A DNA stretch of 8,505 nucleotides from Methanoregula sp. (GCA_022710665.1 JAKLGN010000047.1:1-8505); one strand, 5' to 3'; positions 1-6,903 are shown, counted from the first letter of the stretch. Numbers and translations: made by a program. The notes: generated by a model not told the origin, from the sequence alone.

Positions 1-250
1 TCATGACCGTCATCGGGATGTCGGTCATGGTCGAGAGGACTGCCCCGATATGGAGACCCATAGCTTCGACGGTAACAATCTTGTCAACTTTCTCGAGGTC
101 GAGCACCCTGAGCATTGCGCTGCAAACCTCCCGGAGCAGGGCGGGTTCAACGATCGGTACCCCATCGGTGATCGGGTGGATGAAATAATTGTATTTGCCC
201 CGTTTCACCATCGGGCAGGTTTCCAGGGATGCTGCCAGTCTCTCAAGCAT
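1..250 (-). CDS. hpt: Hypoxanthine/guanine phosphoribosyltransferase, archaeal type (N-terminal part; cut by window edge)
   Basis: Only the first 83 codons are inside the window. The enzyme transfers the phosphoribosyl group of PRPP to hypoxanthine or guanine (IMP/GMP, purine salvage) in the cytoplasm. The start reads MLERLAASLETCPMVKRGKY, followed by a FIHPITDG stretch, VEPALLREV, and KIVTVEAMG. This order closely matches, from memory, the archaeal HGPRTase family represented by MJ1655 of Methanocaldococcus; the PRPP-binding loop expected later in the protein lies outside the window. The ATG at 250-248 is chosen because a GGTGA Shine-Dalgarno sits 5 nt upstream and because the N-terminus matches the family. 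It overlaps the mfnA stop codon by 8 bp, so translation is probably coupled to mfnA. An adenine phosphoribosyltransferase is the main alternative because the two families share this N-terminal architecture. Confidence 0.85.
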   Translation of the reverse strand, partial: MLERLAASLETCPMVKRGKYNYFIHPITDGVPIVEPALLREVCSAMLRVLDLEKVDKIVTVEAMGLHIGAVLSTMTDIPMTVM

Positions 251-1349
251 GAATTTCACCAATGTCCTTGATAAATGCCTCAATGCGGCCTCCATGCACG
301 TGGGGCATGCAGACAATCCGGAGGTGCTTTTTGCAGGTCCACGAGACTTTCCACGGACCTTGTACCCGTGACTTGTCGCAGATAAAGGTCGCGACATTCA
401 CGTCCGGCGTTGCTGCCCGCGGGATCCCGAACGTCTCCATCCCGGCAATGAGCCGGCCCGTGTTCTTCATACAGCCGGAGACGACAGCGGTCATCCCGTC
501 AAACCCGAGGTAGTCCATGACGGCGAGTGCACCGGCCACCGGTGCGCCCGGCCGGGTGCCGGCAAGGGTAAATTCCTTTTTTACGGTGAGATAGGGGGTC
601 TCGATATTGAGGGAGCTGAACAGGTCGGGATCGCGGGTGAGGAGGCAGCCGCACGGGATAGTGCTCATGCCCATCTTGTGCGGGTCAACGGCAATAGACG
701 TCACCCCCGGGACAGCGAAATCGAACGGGGGGGGGTTTTCAAGGAACGGTATAACCATCCCTCCGAAGGCAGCGTCGATATGGAAGAAGAGGTCATGCTG
801 GCAGGCGATCTTTGCAAGGTCAGCGATCGGGTCCACCATGCCATATTCGGTGGTGCCGGCCACACCGACAAGGGCCACTGTGTTTTTATCGATCTGCTCA
901 GCGGCCAGGTCTGCATCCATCCGGAAGTCCTTTTTCAGGGGCACACGCCGCATCTCAAGTCCGAGGATATCGCAGGCCTTCTTGAAAGAAAAATGGGCGG
1001 AATCGGGCACGATGATGTTTGGCAATACACAATCGCTCCGGTGTACTTTCGCGAGCCGGAGGGCCTGGATATTGGACTCCGTGCCCCCGCTGGTGGCATA
1101 CCCCCCTGCCTGCGGGCAGTGGAAGAGCGTTGCAAAGCGGCTGATGAGGAGTTGTTCGAGCGACAAGGTGCCGGGAAACAGTCCCGGATCGCCAAGGTTC
1201 GTCTCCATGAACATGCAGTGTGCCCTCACCGCAACGGAGTGGGGGATCGTGCACATGGAACTCAGAATGTAATCGTATTCAAGATCCCTGCTTCTCTTTT
1301 CCGCTAAAAAAGTGAAGAGTTCTTCTTCCAAACGACCCTTATTCAGCAT
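243..1349 (-). CDS. mfnA: L-tyrosine decarboxylase MfnA (possibly also L-aspartate decarboxylase)
   Basis: PLP-dependent group II decarboxylase of 368 residues. In methanogens MfnA makes tyramine from tyrosine, the first committed precursor of methanofuran; the Methanocaldococcus enzyme has also been reported to decarboxylate aspartate to beta-alanine for coenzyme A. Visible motifs are ATSGGTESN at 85-93 (PLP phosphate region), His119 in the SAHFSF stretch, GTTEYG at 165-170, HIDAAFGG at 190-197 with Asp192 expected to contact the PLP ring nitrogen, and VDPHKMGM at 221-228 with Lys225 as the Schiff-base lysine. A basic C-terminal portion with HVHGG follows at 350-354. The ATG at 1349 is preferred because the protein then begins directly with the MLNKGRLEEELF region expected for the family; sequence further upstream in this frame is antisense-like and belongs to ppsA on another frame. 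The start overlaps the ppsA stop by 11 bp, and the Shine-Dalgarno is weak (GAGAAG), so coupling to ppsA is likely. Tyrosine versus aspartate preference cannot be decided from sequence alone. Confidence 0.93.
   Translation of the reverse strand: MLNKGRLEEELFTFLAEKRSRDLEYDYILSSMCTIPHSVAVRAHCMFMETNLGDPGLFPGTLSLEQLLISRFATLFHCPQAGGYATSGGTESNIQALRLAKVHRSDCVLPNIIVPDSAHFSFKKACDILGLEMRRVPLKKDFRMDADLAAEQIDKNTVALVGVAGTTEYGMVDPIADLAKIACQHDLFFHIDAAFGGMVIPFLENPPPFDFAVPGVTSIAVDPHKMGMSTIPCGCLLTRDPDLFSSLNIETPYLTVKKEFTLAGTRPGAPVAGALAVMDYLGFDGMTAVVSGCMKNTGRLIAGMETFGIPRAATPDVNVATFICDKSRVQGPWKVSWTCKKHLRIVCMPHVHGGRIEAFIKDIGEIHA
256..260 (-). promoter_or_regulatory. Shine-Dalgarno site of hpt
   Basis: On the minus strand this reads GGTGA, complementary to the 3' end of archaeal 16S rRNA, and lies 5 nt before the hpt ATG. 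It sits inside the last codons of mfnA, which supports coupled translation and fixes the hpt start. Confidence 0.6.
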
Positions 1350-3630
1350 CGCGGCTTCTCGCAGCTTCCAGGATGATCCGCTTCTCCGTGCGGGCAACGG
1401 TTTCGCGTATCTTTGCAATGGCATCGATATTGGCCGAGATACTGGTGATCCCGTGTTCAACGAGCCACGCGGCCATCTTCGGGTCCGAGCCGGCCTGCCC
1501 GCAGATCGAGCACTCGACATTATACGCCCTGCACGTCTGGATAGCGTTATGAATAAGGGAGAGAACAGCCGGGTGCTGGGGATTGTACATATCCGCGACA
1601 TTCTCGTTGTTGCGGTCAATGGCAAGAGTGTACTGGATGAGGTCGTTGGTACCGAAGGAGGCGAATTTGATCCCGCACTTGATGAAGTCCTCGATCATGA
1701 TCGCGCTTGAGGGAATCTCGATCATGATACCAAGCGTGACGCGATCAACGTCCACACCCCAGCCCCTCATCATCTCTTTTCCCAGGATGAACTGGTCCGG
1801 GTGGGAGACCATCGGGAACATAATGCCAAGGTCCTCATATCCTTCTTTCCAGAGCTGCTTGAAAGCTTCCACCTGGAGGCGGAACTGGTCCGGGCTCTGG
1901 AGATCCCGGCGGATGCCCCGCCAGCCAAGCATCGGGTTGTGCTCGTGCGGTTCGTTCTCACCGCCCTTCATGTTCCGGAACTCGTCGGTCGGTGCATCGA
2001 GGGTCCGAACCCAGACGGTCTTTCCCGGGAACGCATCGAGCACGATCTTGATGCCGTCATGAAGCTCTTTTACAAATTCCCCTTCCTTGTTGTTTGCAAT
2101 GAACCAGCCGGGAGTCTTGTTGAGTCCGAGGATGAGGTGCTCGATCCGGAGAAGCCCGACCCCGTCTGCACCGGTAGCCGCGGCTCGTGCTGCTGCCTCG
2201 GGGATGGAAACGTTCACCTTGACGCTCGTTGCGGTGATGACCGGTGCATGGCCGGATACGACCTTCTGAACCGCGGCCACCTTTGCATCAGGAGCAGGTG
2301 GTGCAATCGCGCCCTCATAGATATGTCCCTTCTCACCATCAACCGTGACGATCTGCCCGTTCTTCAGCACGTTCGTGGCCGTCTTTGTGCCGACAACGGC
2401 CGGGGTGCCCAGTTCCCTGCTCACGATCGCAGCATGGCAGGTCATCCCCCCCTCGTCAGTGACGATGGCAGCGACCTTGCGCATGGCCGGCACCATATCC
2501 GGGTTGGTCATCCGCGTGACCAGGATGTCGCCCTCCTTCACCATTCCGGTGTCCTTGACATCCCGGATGATGACGACCCTGCCGGCGGCAATCCCGGGAG
2601 CTGCTCCCTGTCCCTGCACCAGGATCTTTGCGTTCTGGTTCTGTCCGGTCATGGCCTTTGCCTCTTTTTTGCTCCCGATGGTCGTGATCGGACGGGACTG
2701 GAGGATGTAGAATGTGCTTCCGACAATTCCCCATTCCACGTCCTGTGGTACTCCGTAATGGCTCTCGGCAATCTTGCCGTACATGGCAAGCTTTGCCACG
2801 TCATCGTTGTTCAGGACCTGTGCGTCCTGCCGGTCAGGAGATACATCCACCAGTTTTGTGCCATGGTCCCCGTCGGCAATGATCTCGACCTTCTTGTTCG
2901 AGACCAGCGTGTCTACCACTTTCTCTGAGCGCTGGTCGAAGACGTACTTGTCCGGGGATACCGAACCCGAGACAACTGCCTCCCCAAGGCCCCAGGAGCC
3001 TTCGATGATGGTCAGGGGCTCCCCCGTGATCGGGTGGGACGTGAACATGACTCCCGCTTTTTCCGAGTGAACCAGTTGCTGGACGACAACGGCGATATTG
3101 ACCGTGTGGTCGTCGAATCCCTGCTTTGCCCGGTAATAGATGGCCCGGGCCCCGTACAGGGACGCCCAGCACTTCTGCACCGACTCGATAAGCGCCGCTT
3201 CACCCCTGATATTGAGATAGGTCTCCTGCTGGCCGGCAAAGCTGGCGTCCGGCAGATCCTCGGCTGTGGCGCTCGACCTGACGGCAACGATCAGGCTCCC
3301 GCCGTTCATTTTCTTGTATGCAGCCCGGATCTCATCCCGGATCTTCGTAGGCATCTTCGCCTTGAGCACCATGGCCTTTGCCGTAGCGGCTGCCTTCTCC
3401 AGGGCTTCGTTATTCTCGACATCGAGCTTGTCATATGCTGCAAACAGCTTCTTTTCAAGGCTGGTTTCGACAAGAAACCTCCGGAAGGCCTGGGCGGTGA
3501 CCACGAAGGCCCTGGGAACGGGAAGACCGATGGACGCCATCTCCCCCAGGGATGCTCCCTTGCCGCCGACAGAACTGATATCCTCCTTACGGATCTCCTC
3601 GAGCCATAGAATATTGGGCACTTCGTTCAT
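1339..3630 (-). CDS. ppsA: Phosphoenolpyruvate synthase (pyruvate, water dikinase)
   Basis: This enzyme converts pyruvate + ATP + water to PEP + AMP + phosphate, the entry step of gluconeogenesis from acetyl-CoA-derived pyruvate in methanogens. The product has 763 residues, normal for the family. The N-terminal ATP-binding domain (about 17-320) shows VGGKGASLGEM at 21-31 and RSSATAEDLPDASFAGQ at 118-134. The swivelling phosphohistidine domain carries GGMTCHAAIVSRELG with catalytic His399. The C-terminal PEP/pyruvate barrel (about 465-745) has GTNDLIQYT at 660-668 and CGQAGSDP at 710-717 with the catalytic Cys710. All key residues are present. The ATG at 3630 is chosen over an in-frame ATG at 3678 because a TATA-like element (3664-3671) lies between the two, a GGTG Shine-Dalgarno sits 5 nt upstream of 3630, and the family begins at the NILWLEEI region. 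It is the first gene of the ppsA-mfnA-hpt cluster and is divergent from serA. Confidence 0.96.
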   Translation of the reverse strand: MNEVPNILWLEEIRKEDISSVGGKGASLGEMASIGLPVPRAFVVTAQAFRRFLVETSLEKKLFAAYDKLDVENNEALEKAAATAKAMVLKAKMPTKIRDEIRAAYKKMNGGSLIVAVRSSATAEDLPDASFAGQQETYLNIRGEAALIESVQKCWASLYGARAIYYRAKQGFDDHTVNIAVVVQQLVHSEKAGVMFTSHPITGEPLTIIEGSWGLGEAVVSGSVSPDKYVFDQRSEKVVDTLVSNKKVEIIADGDHGTKLVDVSPDRQDAQVLNNDDVAKLAMYGKIAESHYGVPQDVEWGIVGSTFYILQSRPITTIGSKKEAKAMTGQNQNAKILVQGQGAAPGIAAGRVVIIRDVKDTGMVKEGDILVTRMTNPDMVPAMRKVAAIVTDEGGMTCHAAIVSRELGTPAVVGTKTATNVLKNGQIVTVDGEKGHIYEGAIAPPAPDAKVAAVQKVVSGHAPVITATSVKVNVSIPEAAARAAATGADGVGLLRIEHLILGLNKTPGWFIANNKEGEFVKELHDGIKIVLDAFPGKTVWVRTLDAPTDEFRNMKGGENEPHEHNPMLGWRGIRRDLQSPDQFRLQVEAFKQLWKEGYEDLGIMFPMVSHPDQFILGKEMMRGWGVDVDRVTLGIMIEIPSSAIMIEDFIKCGIKFASFGTNDLIQYTLAIDRNNENVADMYNPQHPAVLSLIHNAIQTCRAYNVECSICGQAGSDPKMAAWLVEHGITSISANIDAIAKIRETVARTEKRIILEAARSRDAE

Positions 3631-3663
3631 GCTCGCACCACTTATGATCTTGCCGCCACCCTG

Positions 3664-3671
3664 TTTAATAA
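3664..3671 (-). promoter_or_regulatory. Putative TATA box (box A) of the ppsA-mfnA-hpt cluster
   Basis: On the minus strand this reads TTATTAAA. With usual archaeal spacing of about 25 nt to the transcription start, RNA would begin near 3642, leaving a short leader that still includes the GGTG Shine-Dalgarno before the ATG at 3630. This is inferred from sequence and spacing only. Confidence 0.4.
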
Positions 3672-3752
3672 TTATCATCGGATGTCACGTTCAACGGGAG
3701 AAACTGCACGAAATGGGTAGTTCTCTTTACGCCCCCAAAAAACCCGGCTCCG

Positions 3753-3766
3753 TTCTTTTTAAAGAA
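3753..3766 (+). promoter_or_regulatory. AT-rich near-palindrome in the ppsA/serA divergent region, possible serA TATA box
   Basis: The sequence TTCTTTTTAAAGAA has 6-bp inverted arms (TTCTTT/AAAGAA) around a TT centre. Its TTTTTAAA core could act as the serA box A, giving a transcription start near 3785 and a leader of about 22 nt. A second TA-rich stretch at 3791-3799 lies too close to the ATG (3808) to be a conventional TATA box. The element could also be a regulator site, which the sequence does not settle. Confidence 0.3.
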
Positions 3767-3807
3767 TAACCCTCTTTAAGTCCGGCGCAGATAATATATG
3801 GGATTTT

Positions 3808-5412
3808 ATGGAAAATGCAAGAGTGCTCGTCAGCGATCCGCTGGCGGAAGAGGGCCTCGCGATCCTCCGGGCGGCAGTTGACGTGGATGTCAGAACCGGC
3901 CTTAAGGAGGACGAGCTCTGTGCGATTCTCGGGGACTATGATGCCCTGCTGGTCCGGAGCGGTACCGAGGTCAACGCAAAGGTTATCGAAGCAGGCAGAC
4001 GGCTGAAATTTATCGGCCGTGCCGGGGTCGGCGTGGATAATATCGATGTGGACGCAGCTACCCGGAAGGGGATCATCGTTGCCAATGCGCCGGAGGGCAA
4101 TACCCTTGCAGCAACCGAGCACACGATGGCGATGATGCTCTCGCTCGCCCGCAACATCCCGCAGGCAACGGCGAGCCTGAAGAGGAAGGAATGGAAGCGC
4201 TCGAAATTCATGGGGGTCGAGCTGAACGAGAAGATCCTCGGTATCGTTGGCTTTGGCCGTATCGGCAGGGAACTGGCGAAACGGGCGATCGCGATGGACA
4301 TGAAGGTCGTTGCCTATGACCCGTTCATCACCAGGGAACGGGCAGCCCAGCTCGGTGTGGAGATGATGTCCATGGCAGACCTGTTCCGGGTTGCCGATGT
4401 CATCACGGTCCACACGCCCCTGATCGCCGAAACGAAACATATCATCAACACCAAATCGATCGCAACCATGAAAGACGGCGTCCGGATCATCAACTGTGCC
4501 CGGGGCGGCATCATTGATGAGAAGGCGCTCTACGAGGCGGTCAGGAGCGGCAAGGTTTCCGGGGCAGCACTCGATGTGTTTGAGACCGAGCCCCCTACGG
4601 AGTCCCCGCTCCTGACCCTCGAGAACGTTATTGTCACCCCGCACCTCGGGGCAAGCACGGTTGAGGCGCAGCTGAACGTGGCAGTCTCTGTTGCAAAGCA
4701 GTGCATTGAGGTGCTGAAAGGCGGCTCCGCGAAATACGTGGTCAATGCCCCGATGGTGCCACCCGATCAGGCGGAGATGCTCGCTCCCTACACCCAGCTC
4801 GCGGAGAAGATGGGCCGCTTCGTTATCCAGACCGCCGGCGGCAGGCTCTCATCGGTAGAGTGCATCTACGGGGGTGAGCTCTCCGCTTTTGCGGGCAGCA
4901 TGAAGTTCGTCACCCGGCTTGCCCTCAAGGGACTTCTCGATCCGATCCTCCAGCAGCCGGTCAATATTGTCAATGCCGAGTTCATTGCAAAGGAACGCGG
5001 CATCGCCGTAAGCGAGACCGTGACGCAGGAAGCAAACGGGTTCAAAAACCTCATCACGATCAGGATCAGGACCGACAAGGGCGAGGAGTCCGTCAGCGGC
5101 ACCGTCTTTTTCAAGGGCCGGAGCAGGATTGTCGCGGTCGGCGGCTACACGATGGACATGATCCCCGAAGGCTATGTCATTGTTTCCCGGCACCTCGACA
5201 AGCCCGGTGTCATCGGCAGGGCTTCGACTATCCTCGGGAAGAAGAACATCAACATTGCGGGTATGCAGGTCGGCCGGATCAACCCCGGCGAGCAGGCGAT
5301 CATGGTCCTGAACGTTGACAGCGAGGTCCCCGCTGAAGTGATGGAGGAGATCCGCTCCATGCCCGGGATCTTCACTGCGACATTTGCCAGGATTTCATCA
5401 GAGAAGATCTGA
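3808..5412 (+). CDS. serA: D-3-phosphoglycerate dehydrogenase, long form with ASB and ACT domains
   Basis: This enzyme oxidises 3-phosphoglycerate to 3-phosphohydroxypyruvate with NAD+, the first step of phosphorylated serine synthesis. The protein has 534 residues, the usual size of the long (type 1) form. Residues 1-310 form the 2-hydroxyacid dehydrogenase unit: the NAD-binding loop GFGRIG at 148-153 with Asp171 (VAYDPF) at the end of the next strand, and the catalytic set Arg232 (NCARGG), Glu261 (TEPP) and His279 (TPHLGAS). About 315-450 is the intervening ASB (allosteric substrate-binding) domain, and about 455-530 the ACT domain (VIVSRHLDKPGVIGRASTIL), commonly a serine-feedback module. 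The ATG at 3808 is the only plausible start because the family motif LVSDPLAEEGL follows at once; the Shine-Dalgarno is weak (GGGAT, 4-5 nt upstream). A T-run follows 17 nt after the stop. Expressed divergently from ppsA; both enzymes work around the same C3 intermediates. Confidence 0.97.
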   Translation: MENARVLVSDPLAEEGLAILRAAVDVDVRTGLKEDELCAILGDYDALLVRSGTEVNAKVIEAGRRLKFIGRAGVGVDNIDVDAATRKGIIVANAPEGNTLAATEHTMAMMLSLARNIPQATASLKRKEWKRSKFMGVELNEKILGIVGFGRIGRELAKRAIAMDMKVVAYDPFITRERAAQLGVEMMSMADLFRVADVITVHTPLIAETKHIINTKSIATMKDGVRIINCARGGIIDEKALYEAVRSGKVSGAALDVFETEPPTESPLLTLENVIVTPHLGASTVEAQLNVAVSVAKQCIEVLKGGSAKYVVNAPMVPPDQAEMLAPYTQLAEKMGRFVIQTAGGRLSSVECIYGGELSAFAGSMKFVTRLALKGLLDPILQQPVNIVNAEFIAKERGIAVSETVTQEANGFKNLITIRIRTDKGEESVSGTVFFKGRSRIVAVGGYTMDMIPEGYVIVSRHLDKPGVIGRASTILGKKNINIAGMQVGRINPGEQAIMVLNVDSEVPAEVMEEIRSMPGIFTATFARISSEKI

Positions 5413-5580
5413 GGAATTGTATACCATTCTTTTTTCATCATCGACACGGGGATATTCCAGCCGTTCCCGACGTGCAATCATTGTCTTTTCCATTCCATCA
5501 TCGCGGATATGATAACAGATTCCCTGCGACGGACCAATTACCAGAAAAAGGTGTCGATAATCTGCCTTCTTGAAACCCGG
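5398..5580 (-). other. Open frame of 60 codons without a clear start, overlapping the serA 3' end antisense; candidate small protein or remnant
   Basis: Between an in-frame TGA at 5583-5581 and the stop TGA at 5400-5398 the minus strand stays open for 60 codons. The peptide looks more protein-like than the neighbouring frames: it contains ADYRHLFLVIGPSQGI, then RDDGMEKTMIARRERLEYP, and ends DEKRMVYNSSDLL. The first ATG is at 5493 and would give 31 residues (MEKTMIARRE...), but no good Shine-Dalgarno precedes it. The frame therefore either uses that internal start, uses a non-AUG start, or is the tail of a gene whose beginning was lost or shifted; a GTG at 5605 opens a neighbouring frame one base out of phase. 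It overlaps the last 15 bp of serA in convergent orientation. I do not recognise a family. The AT-rich tRNA promoter just upstream could also act in this direction. Confidence 0.28.
5430..5435 (+). terminator. U-run terminator of serA
   Basis: Six consecutive T residues start 17 nt after the serA stop codon, with no stable hairpin before them. This is the usual form of intrinsic archaeal termination. Confidence 0.5.
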
Positions 5581-5608
5581 TCAAAACCGCAGGAACCAGG
5601 TGCACTAA

Positions 5609-5620
5609 TTTTTAATAATA
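5609..5620 (+). promoter_or_regulatory. Putative box A (TATA) promoter of tRNA-Val
   Basis: TTTTTAATAATA lies about 40 nt upstream of the mature tRNA 5' end. Start about 25 nt downstream of the box gives a 5' leader of roughly 15 nt, to be removed by RNase P, which is the normal arrangement for archaeal tRNA genes. Confidence 0.55.
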
Positions 5621-5654
5621 CTAGGACAGATGTTATAGAGCATCGGACGTACGA

Positions 5655-5728
5655 GGGCTCGTGGTCTAGTTGGCTATGACGTCGCCTTGACATGGCGGAG
5701 GTCCTGAGTTCGAATCTCAGCGGGCCCA
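5655..5728 (+). tRNA. tRNA-Val, anticodon GAC
   Basis: A complete 74-nt cloverleaf can be folded by eye. The acceptor stem pairs GGGCTCG (5655-5661) with CGGGCCC (5721-5727) with one G-U pair, and the discriminator base is A5728. The D arm starts GTC (5664-5666) and closes GAC (5678-5680). The anticodon stem TCGCC/GGCGG (5682-5686, 5694-5698) encloses the loop TTGACAT, giving anticodon GAC at 5689-5691, which reads the valine codons GUC and GUU. The variable loop is 5 nt, and the T arm is CTGAG/CTCAG around TTCGAAT. No CCA is encoded, so the CCA-adding enzyme must supply it. No intron is present. Confidence 0.97.
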
Positions 5729-5734
5729 TAACAC

Positions 5735-5750
5735 TCTTTTCGTTGTTCTT
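5735..5750 (+). terminator. T-rich terminator after tRNA-Val
   Basis: The stretch TCTTTTCGTTGTTCTT begins 7 nt after the tRNA 3' end. Archaeal tRNA transcripts typically stop in such oligo-U tracts, although the longest run here is only four T. Confidence 0.35.
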
Positions 5751-5772
5751 CCCGAACGATAGTGCGTATGGA

Positions 5773-5904
5773 TTATCCGGGCATCTCTTCAGGAATTATT
5801 CCCGCATCCGGCATATCATGGCAGAACGTGCAGTCAGTGTTGTTGATTGACAGCGATTTTTGAATATCATGAATCCGGGAAAATGATAATGGATGATGCT
5901 GCAA
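5773..5904 (-). other. Short frame with a CxxCH (c-type heme-binding) motif downstream of corA; candidate small ORF or gene fragment
   Basis: The frame runs from a possible TTG start at 5904-5902 to the stop TAA at 5775-5773 (43 codons). Its peptide includes SRIHDIQKSLSINNTD followed by CTFCH at residues 25-29 and ends PDAGIIPEEMPG. A Cys-x-x-Cys-His is the covalent heme attachment motif of c-type cytochromes, and the preceding His plus Asn/Asp-rich spacing resembles a multiheme cytochrome tail. Against a real gene: no ATG start, only a marginal Shine-Dalgarno, no signal peptide, very short, and one CxxCH somewhere on both strands of 8.5 kb is not improbable by chance. It is in the same frame as corA, two stop codons later. 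Treat as a candidate or degraded fragment. Confidence 0.2.
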
Positions 5905-5910
5905 TTGTAT

Positions 5911-5926
5911 TCAGACCCGGGTCTGA
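5911..5926. repeat. Perfect 16-bp palindrome just after corA
   Basis: TCAGACCCGGGTCTGA is identical to its reverse complement. It lies 14 nt downstream of the corA stop codon. It may be the stem of an RNA hairpin at the corA 3' end, or a dimeric protein-binding site; no T-run follows directly, so it is not a classical terminator. Confidence 0.6.
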
Positions 5927-5940
5927 CGACCTCCCCATCA

Positions 5941-6888
5941 TCAAAAGAACCTCTTCCGCCACATGAAGAGACCGAGGAGCAGCGAGATCATAACAGAGAA
6001 CATGAAGATGGTTTCAAACGCAAGCGGTGTCTGAGAGAGGGGGAGGTCCAGGACGTTCATCCCATAAAAACTTGCAATCATTGTCGGTATGGCGATGATG
6101 ATGGTGATGGATGCGAGGAACTTCATAACGATGTTGAGGTTGTTGGAGATGATGGTTGCAAATGCCTGCGTCATACCGTTTAATATGTGCAGGTAGATCT
6201 GCGACATCTCCATGGCCTGCCGGTTCTCGATGATGACATCCTCAAGGAACTCGGCATCGTCATCATACATCTTCAGCGGCTTGGTGCGCAGGATCCGTTC
6301 CAGCACGCCCTCGTTTGACTTGAGCGAGGTCGAGAAGTAGATGAGGCTCTTTTCCAGTTCCATCATCTGGAAGAGTTCTTCGTTTTTCATCGAGCGGTGC
6401 AGTTCCACTTCTATACGGGAGATCGATTTCTCGATCTGGCGCAGGTGCTGGAGGTACGAGGAGGCGTTGCGGTAGAAGATCTGGAAGAGGAAGCGGGTCT
6501 TCTTCGGGGTAGAGAAATGACGGACCTTTCCGGCAACGAAATCGTCAAGGATCGGGGTCTCGTGGTTGCAGACCGTGACGATGAGCCTGTCAGTGATGAT
6601 GATACTGAGCGGGATGGTGGTTAAGGTTTTGATACCCTCGAACTCCGCAACCATCGGGATGTCGAGCACAACAAGGACCTTACCGTCCTCTGCATCGATG
6701 CGCGGGCGCTCCTCTTCGTCGAGGGCTGCTTTCAGGAAATCCGGTGGCAGGCAGAATGACTCCGCAACCCGGGCGAGCTCTGTCTCATCCGGGTTCGTCA
6801 GCCGTATCCAGCATCCCTCTTCGGCAGTATCTACGAGCTCGGTGACAACCGGTTCTGCATCTTTTCTCGTCCTGTATATATGCATCAT
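5941..6888 (-). CDS. corA: CorA-family magnesium/divalent-cation channel
   Basis: The product has 315 residues, the usual CorA length. CorA forms a pentamer in the cytoplasmic membrane that lets Mg2+ (and in some members Co2+ or Ni2+) into the cell. The large N-terminal cytoplasmic domain (1-250) ends in a long helix region rich in charged residues (about 140-250). Two membrane segments lie at the C-terminus: about 254-274, ending in the family signature YGMN (275-278), and about 291-310, followed by the positive tail RKRFF. The loop after GMN reads VLDLPLSQTPLAFE and lacks the MPEL motif of the E. coli type, as in many archaeal members. The ATG at 6888 (directly followed by a second ATG) is chosen because GTGAGG 9 nt upstream fits a Shine-Dalgarno; a GTG at 6903 is in frame but is itself part of that site. 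It stands alone with its own putative promoter. The ion specificity cannot be read from the sequence. Confidence 0.92.
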   Translation of the reverse strand: MMHIYRTRKDAEPVVTELVDTAEEGCWIRLTNPDETELARVAESFCLPPDFLKAALDEEERPRIDAEDGKVLVVLDIPMVAEFEGIKTLTTIPLSIIITDRLIVTVCNHETPILDDFVAGKVRHFSTPKKTRFLFQIFYRNASSYLQHLRQIEKSISRIEVELHRSMKNEELFQMMELEKSLIYFSTSLKSNEGVLERILRTKPLKMYDDDAEFLEDVIIENRQAMEMSQIYLHILNGMTQAFATIISNNLNIVMKFLASITIIIAIPTMIASFYGMNVLDLPLSQTPLAFETIFMFSVMISLLLGLFMWRKRFF

Positions 6889-6897
6889 GGTAACCGT

Positions 6898-6903
6898 CCT
6901 CAC
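6898..6903 (-). promoter_or_regulatory. Shine-Dalgarno site that decides the corA start
   Basis: On the minus strand this reads GTGAGG, with GAGG matching the anti-Shine-Dalgarno. Spacing is 9 nt to the ATG at 6888. This argues against using the GTG within it (6903) as the start codon. Confidence 0.45.

Noticed and set aside
1350..1625. N-terminal extension of the mfnA frame by 92 codons
   Set aside because: The extension overlaps the ppsA C-terminal coding region, is Arg/Ser/Pro-rich, and has no counterpart in the MfnA family.
1801..2928. Plus-strand ORF of 375 codons
   Set aside because: It lies wholly antisense to ppsA, whose domains and catalytic residues are intact; long antisense frames arise from the GC-rich codon pattern.
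3727..4644. Minus-strand ORF of 305 codons
   Set aside because: It is antisense to serA and has a His/Asp/Arg-rich composition typical of a shadow frame.
5473..5485. 13-nt repeat TGCAATCATTGTC shared with the corA 3' region (about 6073-6085)
   Set aside because: A single short match; in corA it encodes part of the second-to-last membrane segment, so the copy is most likely coincidence.
5538..5729. Minus-strand ORF of 63 residues across the tRNA gene (starts MGPLRFELRTSAMS)
   Set aside because: It is antisense to tRNA-Val; this peptide is the typical translation of a tRNA complement that is often mis-annotated as a protein.
6886..6903. GTG start at 6903 for corA
   Set aside because: The GTG is part of the GTGAGG that fits a Shine-Dalgarno for the ATG pair at 6888/6885.
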